The notes under the pieces are model-generated. The model saw only the letters and a program-made list of their open reading frames with translations, was not told the DNA's origin and did no database searches. This document shows, piece by piece, positions 45,801 through 55,497 of a DNA stretch of 64,000 bases. Position 1 is the first letter of the stretch, and each line of letters starts with the position of its first letter. Made by a program: the position numbers and the translations under genes. This DNA comes from Branchinecta lynchi (taxonomy: Eukaryota > Arthropoda > Branchiopoda > Anostraca > Branchinectidae), in the NCBI GenBank assembly GCA_023053575.1, contig JAKZAP010000018.1, positions 16,830,202 to 16,894,201 of the forward strand, in the 5' to 3' direction.

Positions 45801-48800
45801 AAAGACTATTGATTTCCACGGAATGTTTAATAATAGGGCCTGGAAGGACCGTCAAAAAATGATACTAGCATAAACCGCCAACGTACGTAGTCCAATGTCG
45901 AGCGGCGAGTAAAAACTGGAAACCGGAGTCTGAGCCACCAAGGGTCGGATTGCAGATACCACATCATCCCCTGAACCAGACCCTTAGTGACACATCCCGG
46001 GTCCGGAACCTGAGCCACTAGAGCTCCGAAAGTGGACCCCCAGATCTGTAGCCTGAGCCACCAAGTATCTGTGGACTCTTGGTGGCAAATCCCAGATCCG
46101 GAGCCTGAGCCCCCGATTCTCCGTGGACCCTTGGAGGCACATCCCGGATCCAGAGCCTAGCCACAAATTCTCCGTGGACCCTGGAGCCACCGTGGACCCC
46201 TCCCCCACTGCAGACCCAGGATCTTCTGCAACCATAGATCCAGCTAGTGCTATTGTATCAAAAAGCAAAAATTTCTTACCTAAAAATCCGGAAGAAGGGG
46301 GATTCAGGTGAACGTTCACCGGGCTGTGACCCTGAATGAAGTCCCACATTCTCCAAAGTGAACTGGGATCCACAAGGTGAGCGTTTTGGTCCGGAGAACG
46401 CTGTCTTTTCTCGAAGAATTCGTCGAAAAAATCAACGTCAGGGTGCCTGTACCACTTAAAAGAAGGAGAAATAAGATTTTGAGAATTCAGGATCTAAAGA
46501 AGGCTGAAATTTCATAGGCTGAAATTCGGAGGTTGAAAAAGGCATGCTTCCTGTCAAAGAAAATCAGTTCTTTTCGAATTGCTACTTCAGCTGACGTTAA
46601 AGTGACGTAAGCAAGAGCTCAAAGCTCATGTGGCACTTGTTAAGAGTAGGTAATGGGTACGTAGATGGCTCGTCTTGTTCCCTAGGGCCCTATGTCACAA
46701 AAATTCCCAGGACGCCCCCTCCCATTCCCCACCCTTCGGGTTTGAACTCACCCATCGAGCTCGGATGCTACCAGGACAGCTCATGTGACCCTTGTTACGA
46801 GTAGGTAATGGACAAGCCGGAGATGGCTCGTACCATCCATCTAGAATGACACATCTTGGGCATTGGGCCTTTTTACTATCCTGGCTTCGTCCAGATTTCT
46901 CCACTCGTTTAGTCACTTGGTACTCCAGGACCCCTCTCCAACTCCCTTCCACCGTGCCCGAACACGGTTTGGACACATAAATGGCACTGTTAGGGGATTT
47001 TCGTCTACCACGCATCAAGTTTCTTTCCGAGATATGGCATGTGTCCAAATACCTCCAATAAGGCCGAAACCTCAAAGTATATAATCTGGGGCACACAAGA
47101 TTTGTAACGTCAAGGTTCCATTCAATCGTTTTTCAAAAATTTTTGAACCCCTCCCACTCACACTACCGTGGTCTAACATGGTTTATGGTATCTTCGCTTA
47201 CCATCCATCAAGTTCTTTTCAGATCAATCACCCGTTCACAACGTATGCCTCCCTAATCCCCCCTCCCTTCAACCCGCTTCCGGGTGATCAAATTCGAAAC
47301 GAATGTTTTCCAGAGCATTAGCTAGGATCCTTTGTATGGATGACAAGTTTAATCCTTCTAGCTTATATGGAATTGCTCGACCGACAGACCGACGGACAGA
47401 AATTACAATCGCTATAGGCGTTTTTCCACGGTCATTTGTGTGGCCCATCAGTGTGTTTCTGCTACCAAAGAAATTTGGGCTTCAAATTGACCAACAACTG
47501 TCGAGGTGATTTTCGATTTTTTTGCTCGAATTTGGCTGGAAATTCAGAGAATAAAGTGCAAGTAAGAAAATCAGCTATTGTGTCTGGAAGATATAAGTCT
47601 AAGAAAAGAAGATCTTATGGACTGTTTTAAGTACAACCTACAAACTAGAAGGCGACCGCAAAATGTTACAAGAAGACTTGTCAATATTTATGTTTCACTG
47701 TATCGAGATTGTTTGTTGAAAGTTTTTATTTTGCTAAATTGCTCCGTTGCATTATTTTTTACTTGGCCGTCTCAGCTATAGGTTGTGAATTTGTAGCCTA
47801 CTGACTTAAGCTACATGCACGCCCAGTCCAATAGACTTCGAATGAGAAATTCGCGTGACAACAGTATTTGCTACTGCGGGATTAATCTTGTCTCTACTGA
47901 GATAAGATTTTCTCTAATTCGGATCAATCTTATCCCAGTAGAGATAAGATTAACCCCAGTCGCAAATACTGCAGTTAACTTTAATCCTTACTCGGAGAAA
48001 CTTTGTACAGTGAATGGGGAAACCTGCATGCAAATTGTCAGATTTTCGGAGCAAAGGAGGAAATTCGCAGCCGACTGCGAAAATTGGACTGCGTGTTCAC
48101 ACGCCTTTAGACCGGCGGATGACTCACCTGTTTCAGAGTCGCTGTGTAGTTCGATGGATCCCACACTAATAAGGATACATTCTCGAACAGAGGTGAAAAT
48201 AGAAACTCGAAACCAGGCTGAGCGACGACTTGGGAGTTTACAATTCGTAGGTCTGTTTTGTCGCCAACGTCATTTTCGTACCCCTCTGTCGGTGCATTAT
48301 TGAAACGGAGCACAAAGTCGTGGGAATCTGAAAATGGATGTACTACTGTTACTTGCTTTCCTTTCTTTTTTTTAAACACATGTTCCTTTTTATGTATGGT
48401 CAGATTTTTCTACTGCCTGATTTGGCGCCGAAGTAACTTTCAAACAAATTAGAGACCTGGACAGATTTAATCAGAAATCGTAATTTCCTGGACTTGGCCA
48501 TCTTCGGGGGGTGGGGGTGGAAGTAGAAGTCGTAAATAGATTTTGAAACCTAACGCCCTGTCGGATGGTCTGATCCAGATGAAACTTGGTTAGACGGCAG
48601 GAGTGCATGACGTGTAGATCCCTGCCGATTCTTAGAGCGTGTTCCACTCTTCTAACAATCCCCGTGGAGTAATATCTCGATGATAGAAAATGCGTTCCAG
48701 CCTTGACGCCAAGAAGCCTAATCGTGACTTCGTGCGTAGTAACTACAGTAAGTAGGTTGGAACACGTAGCTCTTAACTACTACTGTTTCTTACGATGACT

Positions 48801-51800
48801 CCTATAATAATAATAAATAATAATAATGTATTTGTAACCCACTGCACAAAAACAATGTGAAGATAGTGGAGTAAGGAAAGAGGAAAGAAACAAATATACA
48901 ACTGAAGAAACACTAATACAACAAAATAAACGCAAAAATTCAACAGAACAAACGGATCAGCCCGTGATATGGAGTAACCCGTTCATACGCTTGTCCAGAT
49001 AAATTTTTATGAAGCTCCTCGAGTTTTGCCGTTATATCAGGGGCTTTGTATTTTCGGATTATTCTACGATTTCGGTACGATATAGGCAAATAAAGCAGGT
49101 ATTTACAGTATATGTAGTAACATGTACGTAGTTTACGTATGTCACTCTTTTTCAATAAAATAAAAGTCCCAGAAAGACAGAGTATAGAGTAGCAAAAAAC
49201 TAAATAAAAAGAAACCAAAGCCTTACGGTTATACTTAGACCGGTTTGAGACAATCTTAGAATATCCAAATTTAATCTTTTTACAAGCTTCAGATACTGCA
49301 GACTGGCAAAAGGACGAAGTATTTCTACAAACTGTTAAGCGAAGCCACCGAAACTTTTCAACAGACGGAATGGATGTATTTTTATGGCACTTGCCCTTCG
49401 GCCAAGTGCCATATAGCGATCGCAATTTCTGTCCGTCCGTCGGTCTGTCGGTCTGTCGGTCTGTCGGTCTGTCCAGGTTTTGCTAGTTCGGGCACTTCCA
49501 GATAAGCTAGGACGATAAAACTTGGCAAGCATATCAGGGACCCCAAATGATTAAGTTGGAAATAGTCACTTCCCCGATCCGAGCACCGTGGGGGGAGTGG
49601 AGGGAGGGGGAATCCGGAATCTTGAGGTATTTTTAACTTTTGAACGGGTGATCGGATCTCGATGAAACTTGATATTTGGAACGACCTCATGCCTCAGACG
49701 ACCCACTTAAAATCCGGACCGGATCCGGTGACTTTTGGGGGGAGCTGGAGGGGGCAACCGGAAATCTTGGGAAACGCTATGAGTGGAGGGATCGAGATGA
49801 AATTTGGTGGGAAGACACCTAGCAAACACTAGATACGTCATTGACATAACCGAGCCGATTCGGGCACTGTGGGGGGGAGTGGAGGGAGGGGGAATCCGGA
49901 ACCTTGAGTTATTTATAACTTTTGAACGGGTGATCGGATCTCGATGGCACTTGATATTTGGAAAGACCTCATGCCTCAGACGACGTACTTAAAATCCGGA
50001 CCGGATCCGATGACTTTTGGGGGGAGCTGGAGGGGGCAACCGGAAATCTTGGGAAACGCTATGAGTGGAGGGATCGAGATGAAACTTGGTGTGAAGACAC
50101 CTAGCAAACACTAGATACATCATTGACATAACCGAGCCGATTCGGGTACTGTGGGGGGGGAGTGGAGGGAGGGGGAATCCGGAATCTTGAGGTATTTATA
50201 ACTTTTGAACGGGTGATCGGATCTCGATGGAACTTGATATTTGGAAAGACCTCATGCCTCAGACGACCCACTTAAAATCCGGACCGGATCCGGTGACTTT
50301 TGGGGGGAGCTGGAGGAGGCAACCGGAAATCTTGGGAAACGCTATGAGTGGAGGGATCGAGATGAAACTTGGTGGGAAGACACCTAGTAAACACTAGATA
50401 CATCATTGACATGACCGAGCCAATTCGGGCACTGTCGGGGGAGTGGAGGGAGGGGAATCCGGAATCTTGAGGTATTTATAACTTTTTAACGGGTGACCGG
50501 ATCTCGACGAAACTTGATGTTTGGAACGACCTCATGCCTCAGACGACCCACTTAAAATCCGGACCGGATCCGGTGAGTTTTGGGGGGAGCTGGAGGGGGC
50601 AACCGGAAATCTTGGGAAACGCTGTGGGTGGAGGGATCGAGATGAAACTTGGTGTGAAGATACATCATTGACATAACCGAGCCGATTCGGGCACTGTGGG
50701 GGGAGTGGAGGGAGGGGGAATCCGGAATCTTGAGGTATTTATAACTTTTGAACGGGTGATCGGATCTCGATGGAACTTGATATTTGGAAAGGCCTCATGC
50801 CTCAGACGACCCACTTAAAATCCGGACCGGATCCGGTGACTTTTGGGGGAGCTGGAGGGGTTAACCGGAAATCTTGGGAAACGCTATGAGTGGAGGGATC
50901 GAGATGAAACTTGGTGGGAAGACACCTAGCAAACACTAGATACATCATTGACATGACCGAGCCGATTCGGGCACTGTTGGGGGAGTGGAGGGAGGGGGAA
51001 TCCGGAATCTTGAGGTATTTATAACTTTTGAACGGGTGACCGGATCTCGATGAAACTTGATATTTGGAAAGACCTCATGCCTCAGACGACCCACTTAAAA
51101 TCCGGACCGGATCCGGTGACTTTTGGGGGGAGCTGGAGGGGAGAACCGGAAATATTGGAAAACGCTATGAGTGGAGGGATCGAGATGAAACTTGGTGGGA
51201 AGACACCTAGCAAACACTAGATATATCATTGATATAACCGAGCCGTGCCTACTCGTAACAAGTGCCATATGAGCTCGTAGCTCTTGTTTATTTTAAGAGG
51301 AGAATTTGGTAGAGTACCGTTGAAACATATATACTCGCATTTATCAAGGTTCAAAGTAAGTCCAATGTCAAGAAAACCTTATTTAGTCCTTTGAACTGTA
51401 CGAGAGATGGAAGATTTCCATCTATTGATAAGGAGGATATCGTCTGCGTATGCAACGTAAGAAACGTCAGTAAATCCCGTAAAATACGTCCGCGAGATCT
51501 TGGCAATAATCCCAGCAATACACATCTTGAAAATATGAGGTGACAACACCCCACCTTGACGTACACCACAAAGGACTGCAATATTTTCTTGCAGGAGAGA
51601 CCCATTTAGTTTTAAACGTAGGTGCGCATTGCCGTACCAATATCTCAGGACAAAAATAATGGAAATATTAACACCATTTACAGAAAGTGAGTGCAGAGCC
51701 AATGCTATCGAACGCTTTAGAAATATCTAGCGACCAAATGTGAACTTGCTTACTTCGTTGGGAATCTTGACCTAGAACATTAGCAAGCACCCTGTGCGCG

Positions 51801-54800
51801 TGCGCACAACTTATTCCTTGCCTAAAGCCGAATTGATTTTCTCCGTAAAATGCACTCTCATTGATTGACGGAAGTAAAACATATTCAAAAATCTTGCTTA
51901 GCGTACACATGACAGTAATGGGGCGATACGAAGCACAAGCAGAAGCATCCTTTCCGCGTTTCAAAACTGATCTAACAGTTCCAGTGAGAAAACTGTCAAT
52001 AAAACTAACCAAACACATTTAAAATAATAACTGCAAATGAAACATCAGTTCTTTGCAATCAGTCCGAATATTTTGAACAGAAATACCATCTATATCAGAA
52101 GATGTTGGTTTGAGCCGCTTCACTGACTTAATGATAAGCTCATACGAAACAGGTAAAACGTGGCGCTGTGACAGGTTACGAGGTAAACAACTATTCAATA
52201 ACTTTCTATACATTGAATGCACAGAATGATTTAACTTCGACAAAATTTGGGAGTTATGCATTCAAACAATGCATAAAACGGATGCATCATCTACTATGAT
52301 TTGGCAGCGATAAATTAATGCAGGTTAGTTCTTTCGCCAACGTTGCCCCTGACTTTCGACAGCCTGCCGGGGACCTTTGCCAAGAAGGGCCGAAATATCG
52401 CTGCCAAAGCATAGTAGCTGACATATCCGTTTTATAAATTGTTTGAATATGTTTCCCAGTCAGCTTGTGCTCAAGGAATATTTATCCACTCCACAACTCC
52501 TGTTTTATTATCACTGAGGTTATAGTAGCTCTCGCAATTTTAAAGCCATTTGCCGTATATCTGCAAAAGTTTTAACATTCCCTAACAGTCCCTGCTGACT
52601 CCGAAATCCTGACGTATCTGTTTTGGTCTGTCAAACCTTGGTCAAACGCAAAAGTTTTGTTTAGTATGAACAGACTCGTAAGGATGAACTTTGGTCGGAA
52701 ATTATCTTCACGTCATGTTGTTTTCTGCTGACAGAGATCGTTCAGATTCTTGTGGAAGACAACCTTCGCTCAGAAAAAAATGACCAATCTGACCTTCTCT
52801 CTTAGAGCGTGCAGAAACAAAGTGTGTTCTTTTCTTTTAGAAGTTTGTGCTCTGAAAAGCCACATCTGGTGATATTTGGCGGAAATTGAATAATTATTAT
52901 AGAAGAAGAATTTTAGTTCTCGCCATCCTGATAACGCAACCAGCGAGTATTTGAAAATGTATGGCTTTGAAACAAAAATAGGGTATTCATGGGACTGAGA
53001 TTGTCGATCTGGTGTACGGAGATTTGCAGCTGATTGTACATTTTTCTCTTGTCTTACTTTTTCTCTCGTAAGACAAGGAATCCGGCAAATGTCGAAAATT
53101 TGTTAGACGTAAAAGTTGTATGTCAACAGTAATTATAATGATATAAAGCAACAGAAAATGCTTTCGCCTCTGAATAACTCTGAGAAATTTGGAGTAGTCT
53201 TGCTGATTGGAGTTGAAAGTTCTATCTATAACGCCCTTGAAACTATTGATTGGTGATCGAGCCGCATCTTCGGTAAGGCTGTTCCAAGGATCAGCAATTC
53301 TGTTACCAAACCACTCGTACACATGTTTGTGGAGGGATCGGCTAAAACCAGGAAGGGAATTGAACGCGAGAAAAGCAGGAAGGCATACTAAAACCAGGAA
53401 GAGTATACTAAAACGAGGAAGGCTGTCGTCAGAATTCAATGCTGCGAAAAACTGGAAAGCCACACCGTTCCCTTGCTCTATTTAGTATTCTTTGAGGGGT
53501 CGGCAACTTTTCAAAGTCAAAGTTCACCTTCCCTTCCTCGTTTTAGTATCCTGACATGGGTAGGCATTAAGTTAGCGAGGGGTCGGAAACTATACAAATT
53601 GTAATTCCCCTTTTCATTTCTCTTTCTGACGGTAGGCGAATAAAATCCTCCGAGTCCAGCGAGGGGTCGGCAAATGAGATATTTCAAGTCCACCATTTCC
53701 TTCCTCGATTTAGTAACTTGAAAGCACTAAAACGAGGAAGGAATGATGGACTTGTCTTAGTTGACGACCCCTCGCTGGACTGAGAATTCTAGTTGACGAT
53801 CCCTCAAAGCACTAAAATGAGGAAGGGAACGGTGAACTAAGAACTTTGGTCGACTTTAAATTTTATAGTGGCCGACCCCTCAAAGACTAATAATTGAGAA
53901 TCCACCATTTCCTTCCTTGTTTTAGTACTTAAAGCTACTACTCGTGAAAAGCAACTAAAACGACGAAAGAAATGGTGGACTTTAAAATTTGATAGTTGCT
54001 GACCCCTCAGAGAATACTAAATAGAGGAAAGGAACGGTGCGGTGCCAAACGGTGCCTTCCTCGTTTTGGTATGCCCTTCCTGGCTTTAGTATGCCTTCCT
54101 GCTTTTCTCGCGTTCCCTTTCGTTCCTGGTTTTAGTCGATCCCGTTTGTGGAATCGTGATTTTGCAAGCTTTAACGTATGCCCTCTGCGATGACGGTTAA
54201 CGCTGAATCTTATTAAATCATGTCGATTGGAGTGTCGAAATAGGGATAACAAGACATGCTGAGACGACTTATTTGTTCAAGTTACCGGAAATTTCGTGTC
54301 CCTTTCGTCAGGCCCGTATCCAGGAATTTTTTTTTTGGGGGGGGGTGCCTTTCGGGGGGGGGGGGGGTTCGCCTGCGGGTCGGACAAAAAAGTACAAAAA
54401 AGACATAGATCAGAGGGAAAACCCTATAAAAATGATCATTTTTGTATGTTTCGGGGGGGGGGGGGGTCAACCCCCTAGCCCCCCCCCCTGGATACAGCCT
54501 TGCCTTTCGCTGTCTATGTCTTTGTCGAGTGCGCTAAGTGAAGGGGCACGAAGGAATTAAGCCATGTGTCTGCAATTCGGGAGTCTTATGTAAACCCGAA
54601 TTTCCAAGATAACAAATTCTGCGACACAACTGATCGTGTTTTATATCGACATCAATAACGTTTAAATCGAAAGGGATTACTTGGTGTGGTTAAGGGGTCG
54701 ATCAGGGATAAATTGATTATTTCGGGATAGCAAGACCTGAAACCTCTAATTTCCCCTATATCTTCCACTAATTTCCGTCATCTTTGAGATCCCACCTTTT

Positions 54801-55473
54801 GGTCTTGTTCATTTGGAAACTAAACCAGATCGGATATAGCAAGGAGTATAAACAACCTGAGCAAGATTGTCGGTACTTGTCCTTGCTCTAACTCTGGGGA
54901 CTCTACTTCCCTTCCCTATGGATTCTACTCCCTGCTTTCCTGAAGTTCCCCGAGAGTGCCCGCTTCTAAGTTGTACTTACTAATTTCACTTCCGAGATCG
55001 GATCCAAGCAAAGCACCAGAGCTGGAGACAACTGCACAGGTATTAAAATGACGGTTATGGAATATATCCATTTTCCTCAAAAACTTTCCGTTACGGTTTC
55101 CTCGGAACGGTTGGTCCGTTGGCTTAACGGTCCTGACCTTAAGCGAGTTCCTCAGCGCGCAGAGCAGATCGTCACTATGTTTCGAGTAAGCACCTCGGTC
55201 TATAAACCCTTTGTACTTTACGCCATATATGTTAGGGTAGTTATGTATGGTCAAGGTACTTTCGTACATAGATGTCCTTAGTTGTGTGATGAGCGTCATC
55301 TTCCAGTTCTCTTGCGGACTTCCGGGTAGAAATTCAATTTTTGTTGTCTCGTCAAACGCTAGGAATGATTCATAGTGACTTGTCCTTGCCAGGGAAAGTA
55401 TGTATACATAGCAACCCATGCATAGCAAGAACATGTACAGACATGAACAGGAGCATACTGTTTCATATCGCAT
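39646..55473 (-). CDS. ST6GAL: Beta-galactoside alpha-2,6-sialyltransferase, four coding exons
   Basis: Joined exons 55473-54981, 48327-48128, 46454-46280 and 39893-39646 give about 371 residues, close to other ST6Gal enzymes. This Golgi type II membrane enzyme transfers sialic acid from CMP-Neu5Ac to terminal galactose of N-glycans. Visible in order: membrane anchor (about 6-29), stem, sialylmotif L from CAVVSSSGALL (C146) to RIVNSQ, N-glycosylation sites NVS and NYT, sialylmotif S (NPPSSGFLG...CNFV, C298 pairing with C146), HYYD, and motif VS H333-x4-E338. HPLxxEK and HDxVLRFNxAPT favour ST6Gal over ST3, ST6GalNAc or ST8. Intron phases are 1, 0 and 1, with GT-AG ends throughout. The introns measure about 6.7, 1.7 and 6.4 kb and are full of repeats, but the exons are undamaged. 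ATG 55497 would add eight residues. Confidence 0.92.
40447..40763. mobile_element. hAT-like MITE, CAGGGGCGTC family, 317 bp
   Basis: Starts AAGGGGCGTCGCGACT then a G-run; ends with a C-run and AGTGACGCCTCTG. A perfect 8-bp duplication CTCACGCA (40439-40446, 40764-40771). The interior has repeated CAGTCGTTTTT / CGGTCGATTTTT words. Confidence 0.8.
41510..42320 (+). mobile_element. GGGATCCC element, 3' part
   Basis: Units with GGAATCCGGCCAAAACC at 41742 and variants at 41607, 41858, 41961 and 42075, then the tail TGTGGGATCCCGTCGAAG ... GTGTCTTGTT. Confidence 0.65.
42542..42711. mobile_element. hAT-like MITE (CAGACCTATATCCAGG), 170 bp
   Basis: Ends CAGACCTATATCCAGG / CCTGGATACGGCCTTG, with perfect 8-bp duplication CTGGGGCA (42534-42541, 42712-42719). 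Same family as 12778, 20164 and 54309. Confidence 0.88.
43845..44126 (+). mobile_element. GGGATCCC element, 3' tail
   Basis: GATATGACGTATGTCAAGG, CTCGGTTTTCTCAGATGACT and AATTGTCTGAATCAAATATT, then TTTTGGGATCCAATCGAAAC and GGTCTTGTT. Confidence 0.65.
44420..45200 (+). repeat. Tandem array, unit about 145 bp, with GGGCAA...TTGCCC core
   Basis: Five diverged units with an imperfect palindrome GGGCAANTGGGCCCAGATTGCCC-type core at about 44567, 44712, 44856, 45007 and 45141 (spacing 134-151). Each also has a C-rich ACCCC run and an AAACTTGGTA-like word. Confidence 0.8.
46005..46200 (+). repeat. Minisatellite, unit about 50 bp
   Basis: CCTGAGCC(AC) at 46009, 46052 and 46104 and CCTAGCC at 46156, each followed by TCCGTGGACC-type words. 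It begins about 80 bp inside intron 3 next to exon 3, and its reading frame is not coding. Confidence 0.7.
46280..46454 (-). CDS. ST6GAL: ST6GAL exon 3
   Basis: The acceptor CTCCTTCTTTTAAG is followed by TGG TAC (residues W232, Y233). The exon encodes WYRHPDVDFFDEFF..., a WxxWDFIQ-like segment and the start of sialylmotif S, NPPSSGFLG. Donor TTTTTAG|GTAAG (GT at 46278-46279), phase 1. The frame agrees with exon 2 (phase 0) and exon 4. Confidence 0.92.
46607..47420 (-). mobile_element. TGGCAC element, reverse, strongly diverged, in intron 2
   Basis: Starts AGAGCTCAAAGCTCATGTGG then CACTTGTTAAGAGTAGGTAA (the reversed tail), has two TACGAGTAGGTAATGG modules, and ends near GACCGACAGACCGACGGACA, AATTACAATCGC. 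Head hairpin lost. Confidence 0.55.
47850..48013. mobile_element. Mariner-like MITE, third copy, left end lost
   Basis: GTATTTGCTACTGCGGGATT ... GATTAACCCCAGTCGCAAAT and the right end CGGAGAAACTTTGTACAGTG. The CACTGTAAAA left end is missing. In ST6GAL intron 2. Confidence 0.65.
48128..48327 (-). CDS. ST6GAL: ST6GAL exon 2
   Basis: The acceptor CATTTTCAG precedes AT, which joins the A from exon 1 to make an asparagine codon. The exon carries the main part of sialylmotif L: SHDFVLRFNNAPTEGYENDV, then GDKTDLRIVNSQ (CMP-sialic acid binding), then LVWDPSNYTA. Donor AAACAG|GTGAGT (GT at 48126-48127), phase 0. 200 bp. Confidence 0.93.
49379..51289 (+). mobile_element. TGGCAC element with six units, inserted in a LINE
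   Basis: Head ATTTTTATGGCACTTGCCC, four copies of the GTCGGTCT tract, six units and the tail CAAGTGCCATATGAGCTCGT, AGCTCTTGTT. TATTTT on both sides (49377 region and 51290) is a possible short target duplication. Very similar to 13579-15265. Confidence 0.8.
49590..51235 (+). repeat. Tandem array of about 281-bp units, six copies
   Basis: CTTGAG landmarks at 49620, 49902, 50185, 50465, 50728 and 51008 give periods of 282, 283, 280, 263 and 280. The short one has lost about 18 bp (CACCTAGCAAACACTAG region). Units are nearly identical to those at 13827-15221. Confidence 0.92.
52250..52490 (+). mobile_element. Penelope-associated inverted repeat with degenerate hammerhead core
   Basis: ATTCAAACAATGCATAAAAC ... 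CTATGATTTGGCAGCGATAA (52260-52312) is inverted as ATCGCTGCCAAAGCATAGTA ... AATTGTTTGAAT (52397-52450). Between them lies CAGC CTGCCGG...GAAA TATC GCTG (52360-52403): stem I and stem II are kept but CTGANGA is lost. It abuts the 5' end of the LINE remnant. Confidence 0.6.
52491..53139. other. ST6GAL intron 1 sequence, nothing recognised
   Basis: No coding or repeat signal that I can support, apart from a possible GGAATCCGGCAAATGTC fragment at 53078 related to GGGATCCC units. Confidence 0.35.
53140..54260 (-). pseudogene. LINE C-terminal coding remnant, split by a Mutator-like element
   Basis: Minus strand, right part (54250-54153): HSNRHDLIRFSVNRHRRGHT, LKLAKSRFHK. After the insert (53324-53150): HVYEWFGNRIADPWNSL, then SPINSFKGVIDRTF. 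The pattern RGHxLKL...R...RxxxxWNSLP...NxFKxxLD is the usual C-terminal signature of several LINE clades. Removing the insert and one GTTTGTGGA copy joins the two parts in the same frame. The upstream RT core is not present. Confidence 0.75.
53334..54143. mobile_element. GGGATCGACTAAAA element 5 (Mutator-like)
   Basis: GGGATCGGCTAAAACCAGG ... CCTGGTTTTAGTCGATCCC, perfect 9-bp duplication GTTTGTGGA (53325-53333, 54144-54152). Arms of ACTAAAACGAGGAAGG modules, and GAGGGGTCGGCAACT in both orientations. Confidence 0.87.
54309..54502. mobile_element. hAT-like MITE (CAGGCCCGTATCCAGG), 194 bp
   Basis: CAGGCCCGTATCCAGG / CCTGGATACAGCCTTG; flanks CCTTTCGT and CCTTTCGC match at 7 of 8. G-runs at 54337 and 54355 and a C-run near the right end. 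Confidence 0.8.
54690..54809 (+). mobile_element. GGGATCCC element, 3' tail remnant
   Basis: AGGGGTCGATCAGGG, CGGGATAGCAAGACCTG and the end GAGATCCCACCTTTTGGTCT, TGTT. Strongly diverged. Confidence 0.4.
54981..55473 (-). CDS. ST6GAL: ST6GAL exon 1 (N-terminus, membrane anchor, start of motif L)
   Basis: ATG at 55471-55473 (context GAACGAAATGC, A at -3) is the favoured start; an in-frame ATG at 55495-55497 would add eight residues. Residues 6-29 (VCSCSCLYMFLLCMGCYVYI...) form a signal-anchor. A stem region with KYKGF and ALRNSLKVRTVK follows, then CAVVSSSGALLGSDLGSEI, the first half of sialylmotif L. Donor GAAATTA|GTAAGT (GT at 54979-54980), phase 1. A non-coding 5' exon further right is possible. 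Confidence 0.88.
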
Positions 55474-55497
55474 TTCGTTCACGGTAAGTGTTACCAT

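Larger units (their letters stand above)
39894..46279 (-). other. ST6GAL intron 3, repeat-filled
   Basis: Contains two hAT MITEs, two GGGATCCC 3' fragments, the GGGCAA tandem array and a minisatellite beside exon 3. A TA microsatellite lies at 43412-43430 and a 27-bp tandem duplication at 43152-43208. Frames at 40018-40269 and 42963-43308 are not supported as genes. Confidence 0.8.
48808..52261 (-). pseudogene. LINE reverse transcriptase, decayed, split by a TGGCAC element
   Basis: Reading leftwards: an RT N-terminal segment ending LKPTSSDIDGIS (52261-52019), an in-frame TAA, then SYRPITVMCTLSKIFE, FGFRQGISCAHA and DISKAFDSI (52018-51690). A frameshift follows, then GVRQGGVLSP and the catalytic YADDILLI (51700-51380) and LDKCEYICFNG. 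The TGGCAC element interrupts at 51289-49379. The frame resumes at 49378 with SVEKFRWL, and the C-terminal region ends HKNLSGQAYERV (to 48940). A 3' end with ACAAATAC and an (ATT)n tail lies at 48808-48835. This is a non-LTR retrotransposon in ST6GAL intron 1, opposite to plus-strand elements. Clade not assigned. One stop and at least one frameshift make it inactive. Confidence 0.85.
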
